A DNA stretch of 64,000 nt, from positions 62,001 to 126,000 of the forward strand of contig NZ_CP049245.1 of NCBI RefSeq assembly GCF_011046245.1. The letters run 5' to 3'. The DNA comes from Allorhizobium pseudoryzae. Lineage in GTDB: Bacteria > Pseudomonadota > Alphaproteobacteria > Rhizobiales > Rhizobiaceae. The translations under genes and the position numbers were made by a program. Numbering within the stretch: the stretch's first letter is position 1; each line of letters starts with the position of its first letter. Positions 18,760-27,937 of the stretch are shown here, in pieces. The notes below the pieces were generated by a model. That model had not been told where the DNA came from and ran no database searches. It was given only the letters and a program-made list of their open reading frames with translations.

Positions 18760-19353
18760 TCAGGCAGCCACGCTGTTCCAGAAGAGCGGGTTTTCACCAG
18801 ACTGCAGCATCACCCAGCGCAGATCCGTTTCGCGCCAGCTGACAATGCTGTTGGTGCGATTGTCGAGAACGAGATCGCCCTTCGTGGTGCGAACAACAAG
18901 GACCGCGTGACCAATATTGTCGGGGGTGTAAGCAACGGCAATACGCATCGCCTTGGCCGGCCAGCCCTTGTTGATCAGCTCTTTGCGCTTGGTCAGAACG
19001 TAGTCTTCGCAGTCACCGCTTGCGGCACTGGCCTGCCACTGATCCGAACCATCATCGTCGTTGACGGGCACAATTGATTTGTTGATCCGGTAATTGACCT
19101 GGCGCAACTCACGCATCATGCGGTAGCTCCATTCGACGGTCTCTGGACCGGCCGACGGCTTGCAGTCTTCCTGATTTTGAACGCAGTACGAGACGAAGCC
19201 AAAGGGGGCAAGTACCGGCTGTGCCACCTGAATGTGGTCGAGATGGTCCTTCAAGGGCGAGGCAAGACCCGCCGGACCGAAAGCCGAAGACGGCGTTACG
19301 CTCGATACCAGCATGGCAAATGCGGCGCTTGCAGTGAGCAGCTTCTTGATCAT
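18760..19353 (-). CDS. periplasmic transglutaminase-like cysteine peptidase (BTLCP family)
   Basis: The 197-residue protein has a Sec signal peptide (MIKKLLTASAAFAMLVSSVT, cleaved near SSA) and a bacterial transglutaminase-like cysteine proteinase domain (formerly DUF920). The predicted triad is visible: Cys in SGDCEDYVLTKRKEL, His in IGHAVLVVRT and Asp in LVLDNRTN. Related proteins (LapG) cleave surface adhesins under c-di-GMP control through LapD; whether this one does is not known, and no LapD-like gene is in the window. It reads against its neighbours, so it has its own promoter. Confidence 0.85.
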   Translation of the reverse strand: MIKKLLTASAAFAMLVSSVTPSSAFGPAGLASPLKDHLDHIQVAQPVLAPFGFVSYCVQNQEDCKPSAGPETVEWSYRMMRELRQVNYRINKSIVPVNDDDGSDQWQASAASGDCEDYVLTKRKELINKGWPAKAMRIAVAYTPDNIGHAVLVVRTTKGDLVLDNRTNSIVSWRETDLRWVMLQSGENPLFWNSVAA

Positions 19354-19602
19354 GACTATCCCCGTTTCCTCGACCGTCGAGGTCGTTGTCTGTTGATGGC
19401 TTTTGATACAGGGGAAGCTGCTTCAGCTGACTTAAGTGGATAATTCGAATTTTATCGATGTCTCGTTTTTTCGCAAAACGCCCCGGAATCAGACAGCTTT
19501 GTTCGGTGACGCGCGCAGGCAACCGTCTTTATACTGATTAAGCACTTGATCATTGGCCGACGATGTTCCTATGGAGGTGAAGCTACATTATGGGGGGTGA
19601 GA

Positions 19603-21051
19603 ATGCGGCCAGTACCCGGTTCGTCGTCGCTTTCTGGCGAGGCAGGCTCGTTTTTGCCGCGCCAGCTGCGACGCGTCGCGCTTGCCTGTTTTATACTGGC
19701 GATGACGGTTTCCCTGCTGTCTCATGGGGCGGTGTACCCCGCGGCAAGCGCAGTTGCGTTGTTGCTGCTTTTGCTTGCTACACTGTTGGCTGGTGTCGTC
19801 GAGGGCATCCAGAAATCCAACAGGCGATCGGTCTACTGGCTATTGGGCCTATGGTGGGCGATTGTGCTTTACAGTCTCGTGCTTGCAGCGCCATTGCCCG
19901 CCTTCATATCAGGCCACCCGGCCTGGTCGGCTTTGCGCGACGTTGGTATTGAAGCCACGAAGCATTTTTCGCCTGCTCCAGCCAATGTGATTGAGGCCCT
20001 GGTTCCTATCGGTATTCCGTTCGCAACCGCATTGAGCGCTCTTCTTTTGTTCAAAACCGATCGCGACATTGATAAAACCTTGCAGGTGTTCGCGTTCACC
20101 GGAGCGTTGTTCGCCACTGTCGCCATCATCCAGTTTTCGTTCTTCCCCAAAGTACTGATGTTTGCCGAAAAGCGCTTCTACATCGGCAGTCTGACCGCGC
20201 CATTCGTGAACCGCAACACGGCTGCCACCTTTTATGGGTTGACGCTTGTCGCGCAGCTCTGTCAATTCCGGATCAAAGCGCTCGCGGACATGTTGCGCAG
20301 TGGAGGGCCGGCCAAGCGGAGCATACCGATCGCCAACCTCCTTATGATCAGTGCGGCAATCGTCACCTTCATTGCTTTGTTGTTGACGAACTCGAGAGCC
20401 GGGATCTTCTCAACCGCTGTAGGTGTGGCGATTTATGTTGCGGGCAACATAATTGTGCCTGCGCCGGCAAAACCCGGCATGGGGTTCGCCCGGTCAACGA
20501 CGCGAACCCGTGGGCGCCAAATCATCTACGCATTGGGCGGATTGGTCCTGGTGCTCATGTTGTTTTGGCTCTATGGCGGCCGTGCTGCGCTGCGGGCCGA
20601 GATCCAGGGCCTGGACGACGGTCGTTTCTGTATTTTGCCAGGTGTCTGGCGCGCGATTGGTGACAATCTCTGGACCGGGATCGGACCTGGCGTCTTTGGT
20701 GTCTATTTCCCCGCCTATCGAGATCCGGCCTGCGGTTTGGGCGGCTTTTGGGAGCTTGCACACAACTTTTATCTCGATGGATTTCTTGCCTTCGGCCTAG
20801 TCTTCTGGATATTCATCGGTGCTGGCATCGGAATCCTTGTCGTCAGCTGCGCCGAAGGGCTCCGGAATCGCCGATCTCGCCGCCCGATTGTATGGGCCGG
20901 TATTGCCTCTTCTTTCATCGTCGCCGTGCATGCAACGCTTGATTTTTCTATCCAAATACCGGGTTTTTCGAGCTGGTGGGCTCTGTTAATAGCTTTGGTG
21001 CTCACGACGTGTACAGGACGCACAAAATATAGAAGCAAACTAACAAAATGA
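19603..21051 (+). CDS. O-antigen ligase/polymerase (Wzy_C) family membrane protein
   Basis: The 482-residue protein starts at 19603 (MRPVPGSSSLSGEAG) after a G-rich ribosome-binding site and has about ten membrane helices. The Wzy_C signature is present: FVNRNTAATFYGLTLVAQL, LLLTNSRAGIFSTAVG, and a large periplasmic loop ending in GFWELAHNFYLDGFLAFG with the conserved His. Such proteins polymerise or ligate undecaprenyl-linked repeat units in the inner membrane. It heads a rightward block with the export lipoprotein and tyrosine autokinase genes. A second, unrelated polymerase-like protein is encoded at 47352-48728. Confidence 0.85.
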   Translation: MRPVPGSSSLSGEAGSFLPRQLRRVALACFILAMTVSLLSHGAVYPAASAVALLLLLLATLLAGVVEGIQKSNRRSVYWLLGLWWAIVLYSLVLAAPLPAFISGHPAWSALRDVGIEATKHFSPAPANVIEALVPIGIPFATALSALLLFKTDRDIDKTLQVFAFTGALFATVAIIQFSFFPKVLMFAEKRFYIGSLTAPFVNRNTAATFYGLTLVAQLCQFRIKALADMLRSGGPAKRSIPIANLLMISAAIVTFIALLLTNSRAGIFSTAVGVAIYVAGNIIVPAPAKPGMGFARSTTRTRGRQIIYALGGLVLVLMLFWLYGGRAALRAEIQGLDDGRFCILPGVWRAIGDNLWTGIGPGVFGVYFPAYRDPACGLGGFWELAHNFYLDGFLAFGLVFWIFIGAGIGILVVSCAEGLRNRRSRRPIVWAGIASSFIVAVHATLDFSIQIPGFSSWWALLIALVLTTCTGRTKYRSKLTK

Positions 21052-21206
21052 TTGGTGTTGCGCTGATGCAACGGGTCCGTCTAAATCATAAATGGTGCCC
21101 TTGATACAACTTCGCATTAGCGGTTTCATTGTCACATATACCGTGTATTAAGACATCAGAAAGCATGTTTCCAAGCGATCGAATCATGTTTGAGGGGTAG
21201 GGGTTG

Positions 21207-22391
21207 ATGAAAGTTTCAGCTAAGGGCGCGTTGTCTGTATTGACGATCGCGTTGCTTTCGGGTTGCACGTCGTTGCCGCGGTCTGGTCCGGATCAGCATG
21301 CCGTTGAAGGCGACGCAACCGTCAAGGTCGAAAGCGTTGATCGCAAGGTCGGGATCGATTACGCGCTCGTTGATATCAACAAGTCAGTCCTGGCTTATGC
21401 CGACGATACGACGTCATCGAGCCTGAGCGGCAGCTTTGGTGGTGGCCGCGGCGGTCCCCCGCAGATCGTGCTGGGCGTCGGTGATGTCGTGCAGGTGTCA
21501 ATCTTCGAATCGCAATCCGGCGGCTTGTTTATCCCGGCGGATGCCGGTTCGCGTCCCGGCAACTATATCAGTCTGCCGAAGCAGACCATTGACCGCCAGG
21601 GTAATTTCACGGTTCCCTATGCAGGAAAGATCCGGGCTGCCAATCGCCCCGTTGATGAAGTGCAATTGGAAATCGCCTCGCGTCTTGCCAACCGCGCGAT
21701 CGAGCCACAGGTTGTGATCTCGATCGACGAGAGCCGATCCATGGAAGCCTCGGTGCTTGGCGATGTCAAGGAGCCGAAAAAGATCCAGCTGAGCCCGGCA
21801 GGTGAGCGTATCCTGGACCTGATCTCCGAGGCGGGCGGTTTGAGTTCGCCGGGCGCTGAATCGACAATCACCCTTCAAAGACGTGGCCGCTCAGTGACGG
21901 TGCCGTATGATACGGTTTCCGGACGGCCGGTTGAGAATATTTTCGCACAGCCGGGTGACACGCTGATCGTCAACCGCGATCGCAGAACCTTCCTTGCCTT
22001 CGGCGTGACCGGTGAAAGCGGCCGCTACGATTTCGAAGATTCCGATCTGACGCTTGGCGAAGCGCTGGCCAAGGCAGGCGGACTGTTGGACGACAAGGCA
22101 GAACCAAGAGCTGTCCTGGTTTACCGCACCGTCAGCAAGGAGTTTCTGCACAAAATCGGCGTGGACACGCGTGGTTTCGTGAACAAGGACGTGCCGGTTA
22201 TCTTCCGTGCCAACCTGCGTGATCCGGCCGGCTTCTTCATGGCGCAGAAATTCCCAATGCAAAACAAGGATATTATTTACGTATCGACGTCTGACTCCGT
22301 CGAGTTGTTGAAGTTCCTGACCATCTTGAACTCTGCGACATCGTCTGTATCCAATATTGCTGATACACGCAGAAGCGTCCGCGCGGACTAA
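21207..22391 (+). CDS. polysaccharide export outer-membrane lipoprotein (Wza/ExoF-like)
   Basis: MKVSAKGALSVLTIALLSGC is a lipoprotein signal with the lipobox LLSGC. The mature protein has a Poly_export domain (VLGVGDVVQVSIFE, KQTIDRQGNFTVPYAGKIRA, VEPQVVISID-like segment) and two SLBB domains (SVLGDVKEPKKIQLSPAGER, FGVTGESGRYDFEDSDLTLG). Wza-type proteins form the outer-membrane channel for capsule or exopolysaccharide. The length of 394 residues fits. The start is the ATG at 21207; a TTG directly before it is less likely. The 155-bp gap upstream may hold its promoter, and a hairpin follows the stop codon. Confidence 0.92.
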   Translation: MKVSAKGALSVLTIALLSGCTSLPRSGPDQHAVEGDATVKVESVDRKVGIDYALVDINKSVLAYADDTTSSSLSGSFGGGRGGPPQIVLGVGDVVQVSIFESQSGGLFIPADAGSRPGNYISLPKQTIDRQGNFTVPYAGKIRAANRPVDEVQLEIASRLANRAIEPQVVISIDESRSMEASVLGDVKEPKKIQLSPAGERILDLISEAGGLSSPGAESTITLQRRGRSVTVPYDTVSGRPVENIFAQPGDTLIVNRDRRTFLAFGVTGESGRYDFEDSDLTLGEALAKAGGLLDDKAEPRAVLVYRTVSKEFLHKIGVDTRGFVNKDVPVIFRANLRDPAGFFMAQKFPMQNKDIIYVSTSDSVELLKFLTILNSATSSVSNIADTRRSVRAD

Positions 22392-22393
22392 GT

Positions 22394-22412
22394 AAGGGCG
22401 CTTTGCGCCCTT
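22394..22412 (+). terminator. perfect hairpin after the export lipoprotein gene
   Basis: AAGGGCGC and GCGCCCTT form an 8-base-pair stem with a TTT loop, starting two bases after the stop codon. No T-run follows, so it may be a weak terminator, an attenuator, or an RNA-stabilising end that sets the ratio between the export lipoprotein and the downstream genes. Confidence 0.5.
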
Positions 22413-22524
22413 AACCATATCAGCATGGCATCCAGGCGAAAATGTCGTCGGTTGTGATTATCACTTGCGTAATACATCGAAATTCGACATGGTTACGAAA
22501 AATTTACACTTTGGAGCAGTGGTC

Positions 22525-23370
22525 ATGAAAAGAACATCGAGTATTCTTGCTATGCTCTTGGCTGGGGCGTCGTTTTCGGTAGCCGTACCTGTTTGGGCGC
22601 AACAGGATGTCAATGCGCCCGTGAACGCGACACCCGCACAGCCTGCGGCGACAGTGCAGGTCACCCTTGATGCGTTTCTCGCCAACCCCCAGGCTTTGCT
22701 GCAGGTCCCTGCTGCTGAAATGCAGGCTGTGGTTCAAAGGCTGCTCACAGAGGCTGCCGCAGCCGGCAAGATGACGGAAGCCATGACCGCGATGCAGCTC
22801 GCTGCTGCGGCCGCGAGCCCGGCACAGATCGCGGCTATGGCCCAGGGAGCAACTGCTGCTGCAACGCAGCTCGCAGCGGCTGGCAATCCGGCGGCAGCAG
22901 CAGCCATCCAGGTGGGGATCGCCTCGAACACGCAGCTTGCTGCAGCGGCCGCGTCCACCCAGGCGGGATCGGTGCAGACTGCTGCGGTCACTCCGGTTGC
23001 TCCGGTAACGCAAGGTGCTGGTGCAGGTGGCGCAATCGGCGGTGCCGTAGGCGGCGGTGACATCGGTGGTGCGGGCGCAGGCGGTGGCGGCGCTTCAGGT
23101 GGCGGTTCGAGCTCTGGCTCTGGTGCAACGACAGGCAGCGGCAATAGCGGCAGCGGTACGTCCAACTCCGGCACGCTGTCGGCCGCTGGCGGCGCGACGG
23201 CAAGCGGCGGCGGAAGTTCTTCGTCAGGCACCACGACGACGGCAGCGACAACGACCACTGGTACGACGACCACGGGCACGTCAACGACAGGCACGACGAC
23301 CGCTGGCGGAACGACGACCGGTGGAACAACGACGCCGACAACGCCTACCAGCCCGGCTACAAACGGCTGA
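22525..23370 (+). CDS. secreted Ala-rich protein with Gly/Ser/Thr low-complexity tail
   Basis: The ATG at 22525 (MKRTSSILAMLLAGASFSVA) follows GGAG and opens a signal peptide cleaved near VWA-QQDV. Residues ~30-170 are an Ala/Gln-rich helical region (LLTEAAAAGKMTEAMTAMQL, repeated AAAAAS-type units). The last ~110 residues are Gly/Ser and then Thr repeats of the TTTGTTT kind ending TPTSPATNG, resembling a mucin-like or cell-wall-spanning stalk. It sits between the Wza-like and Wzc-like genes, which implies a role in the surface polysaccharide machinery. I recognise no family. The repetitive DNA could change length by slippage. Confidence 0.72.
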   Translation: MKRTSSILAMLLAGASFSVAVPVWAQQDVNAPVNATPAQPAATVQVTLDAFLANPQALLQVPAAEMQAVVQRLLTEAAAAGKMTEAMTAMQLAAAAASPAQIAAMAQGATAAATQLAAAGNPAAAAAIQVGIASNTQLAAAAASTQAGSVQTAAVTPVAPVTQGAGAGGAIGGAVGGGDIGGAGAGGGGASGGGSSSGSGATTGSGNSGSGTSNSGTLSAAGGATASGGGSSSSGTTTTAATTTTGTTTTGTSTTGTTTAGGTTTGGTTTPTTPTSPATNG

Positions 23371-23403
23371 TCGGCGTCACGCGTTTCTGATAGGACCTGA
23401 TCT

Positions 23404-25677
23404 GTGAATCAATTGCCCTCGTTTGCCCGATCCACTAATATGAACGATGAGGAAGTGCAGGTCGGTCAGCTTGATCTCGACAAACTGATTGCAGCAGCGC
23501 GCCGTCAATGGCGCGTTGTTGCGTTGTGTGTATTTGTTGCGATTATTTGTGGCGTAACCTATCTCGTTACCGCTGTTCCTCGGTATACCGCATCAACCAG
23601 CATTCTGATCGATCGCGGAAACAGCGGAGTTGTCCAACAGCTCTCTTCATTCGGAGGGATGATCGACGACGAAGCATCAGTGCTCAGCCAGGTTGAGCTC
23701 CTGATGTCTGAAGCTATTGGACTGGCAGCGGTAGATAAGCTGCGTCTCGCCGACAATGCGGAGTTCATGGCGTCCGGACAATCCATCTTGGCTCCGGTTC
23801 GTGGGGCGGTTCAGACCCTCTTGCAGACCGTTGGCATATCGAGTGGTGCCTCTGAGCAGCTGATGGATCCACAAGAAAAGGCGCGCCGCTCAGCCCTCGG
23901 GATCCTCCTGGACGGACTGACCGTCAGCCGTGTGGGGCGATCTTATGTCCTTGAGGCGTCATTTACGTCGACATCCCCGCGTTTGTCCGCGTCCGTAATA
24001 TCCGCTGTGGCCGAAGCCTATCTCAATGACAAACTAAACGCCAAATATGACGCCACCCGCCGTGCGGGCAATTGGCTGCAGGAGCGGATCGAAGAATTGC
24101 GGCAGCAATCGCTGGCGTCCGACATGGCCGTCCAGCGCTTCCGTGCCGAAAACGGCCTTGTTCAAGCAGGTGGAAAGCTTGTTTCAGACCAACAACTCGC
24201 GGAACTGAACAGTGCCCTGATTGTGGCGCGCGCCGATACCGCGCGGGCCCAGGCCCGCTATGACCGGATCCAGGAAATCATCGCTTCCGGCCAAAGTGAT
24301 GCGCTCGTCACGGATGCCTTGGACAGTTCCGTTATCAATACGCTTCGAGAAAAATATCTCGACGCATCAAAGCGTGAAGCCGAAATCGCTAAGCGCCTCG
24401 GAAGCGATCATATTCAGGCTATCCGTTTGCGCCAGGAAATGGCCGAATATCAGCGTCTGATGTTCGGCGAACTGCGCCGTATCGCGGAAAGCTATCAAAG
24501 CGAGCTTGAAGTGGCGCGCTCGCGGGAGCGTAACATCACAGAAGGCGTCGCGAAGGCGACCGATGTGAGCGTCGTTGCAAATGAAACGCAAGTTCAGCTG
24601 CGCGAACTCGAGCGAACGGCGGAGACCTATAAAAATCTCTATCAGACATTCCTGACACGCTACCAGGAAGCCACCCAGGGCCAATCGTTCCCTGTCACGG
24701 AAGCCCGTGTGATATCGCAAGCCGTCCCCCCTACCCTGCCAAGCAGCCCGAAAAAGGCACTTGTATTGGCGCTCTCCATCATTCTTGGCGGCGCAATGGG
24801 GACCGGCATCGGCGCCTTCCGTGAGTTTCGCGACCGCTTCTTCAGGACCGGTGAGCAGATCAGAGACGTGCTGGGGCTTGAATTCCTCGGAGCAATTCCG
24901 CTGGTTAAAGCAATTACGGTCGCAAAGAAAAACACCGTAGCCAAGACCGAAATCGATTTCCGTCGTAGTATCTCAAGGCAGGTCGTTGATCATCCGCTGT
25001 CGTCTTTCGCAGAAGCGTTGCGTGCAGCGCGCATTGCCATAGACGTTCGGGTATCGAAGAAGGGCAAGATCGTCGGTGTCGTATCCACGCTGCCTAGCGA
25101 GGGCAAATCAACCGTTTCTGTCAATCTCGCGCAGATCCTTGCCCAAGGCGGCAAGACCCTTCTCATTGATGCCGACTTGCGCAACCCTGGTGCGACCCGG
25201 TCAATCGCGCAACATGCCGAAGCCGGTTTGCTCGAAGTCCTTCTGGAGGGTAAAAGCTACAGGGATGTCCTTCTGCACGACGAGACAACGGGTCTCGATC
25301 TCCTGCCGGCCGTTGTTCGGCGGCGTGTGACGCATTCGGCTGATTTGCTGTCATCAGTGAAGATGTCCGAGCTTCTTCATCTGGCAATGCAAGACTATGA
25401 CTACGTCCTGCTGGATCTTCCGCCTGTTGGGCCCGTTGTTGACGCTCGCGCGGTCGCGCGCAAAATAGATGGTTTTGTGGTGGTCGTTGAATGGGGTAAA
25501 ACGGCACGGAAGGTCGTGCGCGATACCTTGCTGGCTGATCCTCTGATCGCGGAAAGAAGCCTCGGTGTGGTATTGAATAAGGTCGATACCGAACGCATGA
25601 AGTTCTATCGGGATTACGGCTCCTCGGAGTACTACCAGGGCCGTTATAGCAGCTACTACGTCGATGATCGGACGTAA
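23404..25677 (+). CDS. Wzz/Wzc-type polysaccharide co-polymerase with tyrosine autokinase domain
   Basis: The 757-residue protein has the classic ExoP/Wzc plan. A first membrane helix (VVALCVFVAIICGVTYLVTA), a Wzz domain, a long periplasmic coiled coil (residues ~170-420), a GNVR-type segment and a second helix with the Pro-rich motif (ARVISQAVPPTLPSSPKKAL) come first. A cytoplasmic BY-kinase follows, with Walker A VVSTLPSEGKSTVSVNLAQI, Walker A' LLIDADLRNPG and Walker B DYVLLDLPPVGPV. The C-terminal Tyr cluster (FYRDYGSSEYYQGRYSSYY) is the autophosphorylation tail. It controls chain length and export with the Wza-like lipoprotein. The start is a GTG at 23404. It overlaps the next gene by 14 bases. 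Confidence 0.93.
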   Translation: MNQLPSFARSTNMNDEEVQVGQLDLDKLIAAARRQWRVVALCVFVAIICGVTYLVTAVPRYTASTSILIDRGNSGVVQQLSSFGGMIDDEASVLSQVELLMSEAIGLAAVDKLRLADNAEFMASGQSILAPVRGAVQTLLQTVGISSGASEQLMDPQEKARRSALGILLDGLTVSRVGRSYVLEASFTSTSPRLSASVISAVAEAYLNDKLNAKYDATRRAGNWLQERIEELRQQSLASDMAVQRFRAENGLVQAGGKLVSDQQLAELNSALIVARADTARAQARYDRIQEIIASGQSDALVTDALDSSVINTLREKYLDASKREAEIAKRLGSDHIQAIRLRQEMAEYQRLMFGELRRIAESYQSELEVARSRERNITEGVAKATDVSVVANETQVQLRELERTAETYKNLYQTFLTRYQEATQGQSFPVTEARVISQAVPPTLPSSPKKALVLALSIILGGAMGTGIGAFREFRDRFFRTGEQIRDVLGLEFLGAIPLVKAITVAKKNTVAKTEIDFRRSISRQVVDHPLSSFAEALRAARIAIDVRVSKKGKIVGVVSTLPSEGKSTVSVNLAQILAQGGKTLLIDADLRNPGATRSIAQHAEAGLLEVLLEGKSYRDVLLHDETTGLDLLPAVVRRRVTHSADLLSSVKMSELLHLAMQDYDYVLLDLPPVGPVVDARAVARKIDGFVVVVEWGKTARKVVRDTLLADPLIAERSLGVVLNKVDTERMKFYRDYGSSEYYQGRYSSYYVDDRT

Positions 25678-26407
25678 CCGTCTCTTTCTGGTCCCAGTCG
25701 CGTTGATCAGTGTGGTGGTTGGCACCGTTGCTATCGAAAGCCTGCTTCATGCCGGCAGCGCACAGGAGCTTCGACAGCTTCGTAATATCGCGCTGTTGCA
25801 GTCCGCAGACCGTACCGATGAAATATTGGCAGCAAGACAATCCACGGGACAGCTTATTGAGGCGTGTGAATCAACCGCGATAGATGCGGCGATTGAGTTG
25901 GACGTGGCCTATGCCGATAGGTTTGCGCCACAATCGGATCGTGATGCATGGCAAAAGGCGCTTGCCGAACTGGCGTCTCATGCGCGCTTGGCGTTGGCGT
26001 GTCAGCCGACCAATGGCTTGATCTGGGCGCGCCTTGCCTTCGCGGAGTGGTTCTTGGGACGCCCCGGCGAAGAGCAGGCGCGAATCCTGGAATACTCGGA
26101 GCTTTACGCTCCGGCTGAGCTTGTCTCTCTCAACGCACGTCTTCATCACTGGAGCAGGCTGTCTCCTTATGTGCTGCAGCGCGCCGAAACAAGCTACGAG
26201 CGAGATCTTTTGACGTTTTTGCTCTGGTTTCCGTCAACGGCGGCAGCGCAAATGTGGCAGACGTTCTCAGAACGTGAAAAGCAGTTCGCTGCCCGCCTCA
26301 CACCCGCAGTGCCAGAAGAACGTCTACGCCAACTGGCAGCCAAAGGTGTCATCCCAGTCATCTCGCAAGGCAGCGGGTCGGACGAGCTAAGGCCGAGCCG
26401 AGATTGA
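25664..26407 (+). CDS. hypothetical exopolysaccharide-associated protein with one N-terminal helix
   Basis: The 247-residue product starts within the Tyr-rich tail of the autokinase gene (14-base overlap). One N-terminal hydrophobic segment (LFLVPVALISVVVGTVAIES) anchors or exports it. The rest is helical with TPR-like spacing (NGLIWARLAFAEWFLGRPGE, EERLRQLAAKGV) and two Cys residues (LIEACESTA, ALACQPTN). Proteins of this type occur beside rhizobial Wzc-like genes, but no activity is known. The overlap indicates coupled translation with the autokinase. It ends a rightward block; the next genes are convergent. Confidence 0.65.
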   Translation: MIGRNRLFLVPVALISVVVGTVAIESLLHAGSAQELRQLRNIALLQSADRTDEILAARQSTGQLIEACESTAIDAAIELDVAYADRFAPQSDRDAWQKALAELASHARLALACQPTNGLIWARLAFAEWFLGRPGEEQARILEYSELYAPAELVSLNARLHHWSRLSPYVLQRAETSYERDLLTFLLWFPSTAAAQMWQTFSEREKQFAARLTPAVPEERLRQLAAKGVIPVISQGSGSDELRPSRD

Positions 26408-26435
26408 TGGTTGTTTTTTCTCCATCCCTATGCGA

Positions 26436-27227
26436 TCAACCCAGCACAGATGCGCTTTCTTTGTCTACGCGCAGTACCGTCAGCCTTCCTGTTGAGTAGG
26501 CCTGTGTATCAATGCCGATCCTTGCCGGTCCAACCGATGGTTCCGGCGAAGGCGTATGACCATGAATGACGGTCAGATCCAGTCCAGAGCCCGCTGTCAA
26601 AAAGGGCTCCCGGATCCACATGAGATCACGATCTTCCTGCAATCTTACGTCTACACCTGGTCGGATGCCCGCGTGAACAAACAAATATGGGCCAATCTGC
26701 AGGCTGACGGGAAGGGATTTCAAGAAATCAATGTGGCGTTCCGGGACGGCATCGGCAATGATGGAACTGAGTTCCGAGACGCCGCGGCGGCCTCTGTCTT
26801 GCAGTTGCTGAACGTCAATGCCATAGGACATCAACGTCTCTCGTCCCCCAAACGCAAGCCAGTCATTGATGGTTTCAGGGTGATCAAGAAGTGACGAGAA
26901 GACGTCATCATGATTGCCACACAACGCCAATCGCCTCAGGCCAAGCGCATTCGGTGCGATCAGGTGGGCCAGGACCCCGGCTGAGTTCGGTCCGCGGTCA
27001 ACGTAGTCCCCCAGCAGGACAACAAGGCCCTTCTCCTGGCGACGCTCCATATCGAGGAGGATGCGCTCTTCTGCGTCTTGCAGAAGATCCAGGCATCCGT
27101 GCACATCGCCAATCGCGTAAATCGGATAAGAGGGAAAGGTCGCACCTAAATTAAGCCTACGCCGCGTTGAAACGCTGAGAGCGCGCTTTCGTCTGCCAAA
27201 CAGCGAACCAATTGCTTTCGAAATCAT
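26436..27227 (-). CDS. metallophosphoesterase (serine/threonine phosphatase-like)
   Basis: The calcineurin-like signature is complete: YAIGDVHGCLDLL, VVLLGDYVDRGPNS, LALCGNHDDVF, YLFVHAGIRPGV and VIHGHTPSPEP supply the Asp, His and Asn metal ligands. The spacing is that of PPP-type bacterial phosphatases such as PrpA/ApaH-like proteins. The likely start is the ATG at 27227 (MISKAIGSLFGRRKRALSVS), with a basic N-terminus; the frame is open to 27287. It neighbours a tyrosine autokinase and a priming transferase, so a role in exopolysaccharide control is possible but not shown. Confidence 0.85.
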   Translation of the reverse strand: MISKAIGSLFGRRKRALSVSTRRRLNLGATFPSYPIYAIGDVHGCLDLLQDAEERILLDMERRQEKGLVVLLGDYVDRGPNSAGVLAHLIAPNALGLRRLALCGNHDDVFSSLLDHPETINDWLAFGGRETLMSYGIDVQQLQDRGRRGVSELSSIIADAVPERHIDFLKSLPVSLQIGPYLFVHAGIRPGVDVRLQEDRDLMWIREPFLTAGSGLDLTVIHGHTPSPEPSVGPARIGIDTQAYSTGRLTVLRVDKESASVLG

Positions 27228-27329
27228 GCTATTTTTTTGTCTGACAAGTGTGCTCGATCTAGCGACGGCAGGTTCCAGGACCGGCAAGCGTCGAGTGGGC
27301 TGATAACCTGGTCAGCATACATTGCTGCA

Positions 27330-27881
27330 TCATAAAGGCGCGATGACGAAAGGACCTTCTTTTCCAAATCCACGTTTCAGCAATTCCTCCAATAAAGGGC
27401 GTCCATCCAGCTTGCAACTTACAATATGGATATAACGATCAATATCATGGCTGCGGCATTGGAGCCATTTGTTTGACAAAAGCGCGATCATGCCGGCGAT
27501 GGCGCGGTTTCCGCAGGCGGTTCTGTGGCCTTGCCTGTCCTGACAAATCTCTCTTGCGTGATATCCGCGAACGCCGTCGATCAGATAGTGATGACCATTC
27601 ACCGAAAAAGATCCGCTTTCGGAAATGACGGGTCGAGCTGGTAGTTTCAAATCGACATCAAATGGATCTGCAACAACCTCGAAATTTTGGCGTATACGAT
27701 CAATACGTGTTGGCAGGGTCGTCCAGGGAGCATCAATAGCAGAGGTCGCAAGTGACGGTGCGGTGCTGTCTGGCTCTGTCTCAAATGCGCTGATGAGCCA
27801 AAAGGACCAAAGAGCAAACGCGAGCACAAAGAGTAGTTGAAGCAAAAGGGTCAAAAACGCTTTCATGGATGTGCGTATCAT
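27330..27881 (-). CDS. SNase-like (thermonuclease-fold) exported protein, active site degenerate
   Basis: One N-terminal membrane helix (AFLTLLLQLLFVLAFALWSF) leads to a domain that follows the staphylococcal nuclease outline: FSVNGHHYLIDGVRGYHARE, EICQDRQGHRTACGNRAIAG, then HIVSCKLDGRPLLEELLKRG. The usual D-x-D calcium motif and IDTPE are replaced (IDGVRGYHA), so nuclease activity is doubtful. Four Cys residues probably form disulfides. Such proteins occur in rhizobial exopolysaccharide clusters. The start could be 27881 or the ATG at 27866. Compare the intact nuclease-like gene at 1288. Confidence 0.6.
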   Translation of the reverse strand: MIRTSMKAFLTLLLQLLFVLAFALWSFWLISAFETEPDSTAPSLATSAIDAPWTTLPTRIDRIRQNFEVVADPFDVDLKLPARPVISESGSFSVNGHHYLIDGVRGYHAREICQDRQGHRTACGNRAIAGMIALLSNKWLQCRSHDIDRYIHIVSCKLDGRPLLEELLKRGFGKEGPFVIAPL

Positions 27882-27937
27882 GACTGCTGTTGCTGGTCAT
27901 CCCAAAGCTCTCTTCGTCTTGCCATTCCGGCGCGAAT

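Noticed and set aside
22734..23294. Pro/Ala/Val-rich leftward frame opposite the Thr-rich protein gene
   Set aside because: Its repeats are the complement of the Gly/Ser/Thr codons; the rightward frame has a signal peptide and ribosome-binding site.
23185..23360. Possible CRISPR-like or satellite repeats
   Set aside because: The periodicity comes from ACG/ACC Thr codons within a reading frame; there are no spacers of even length.
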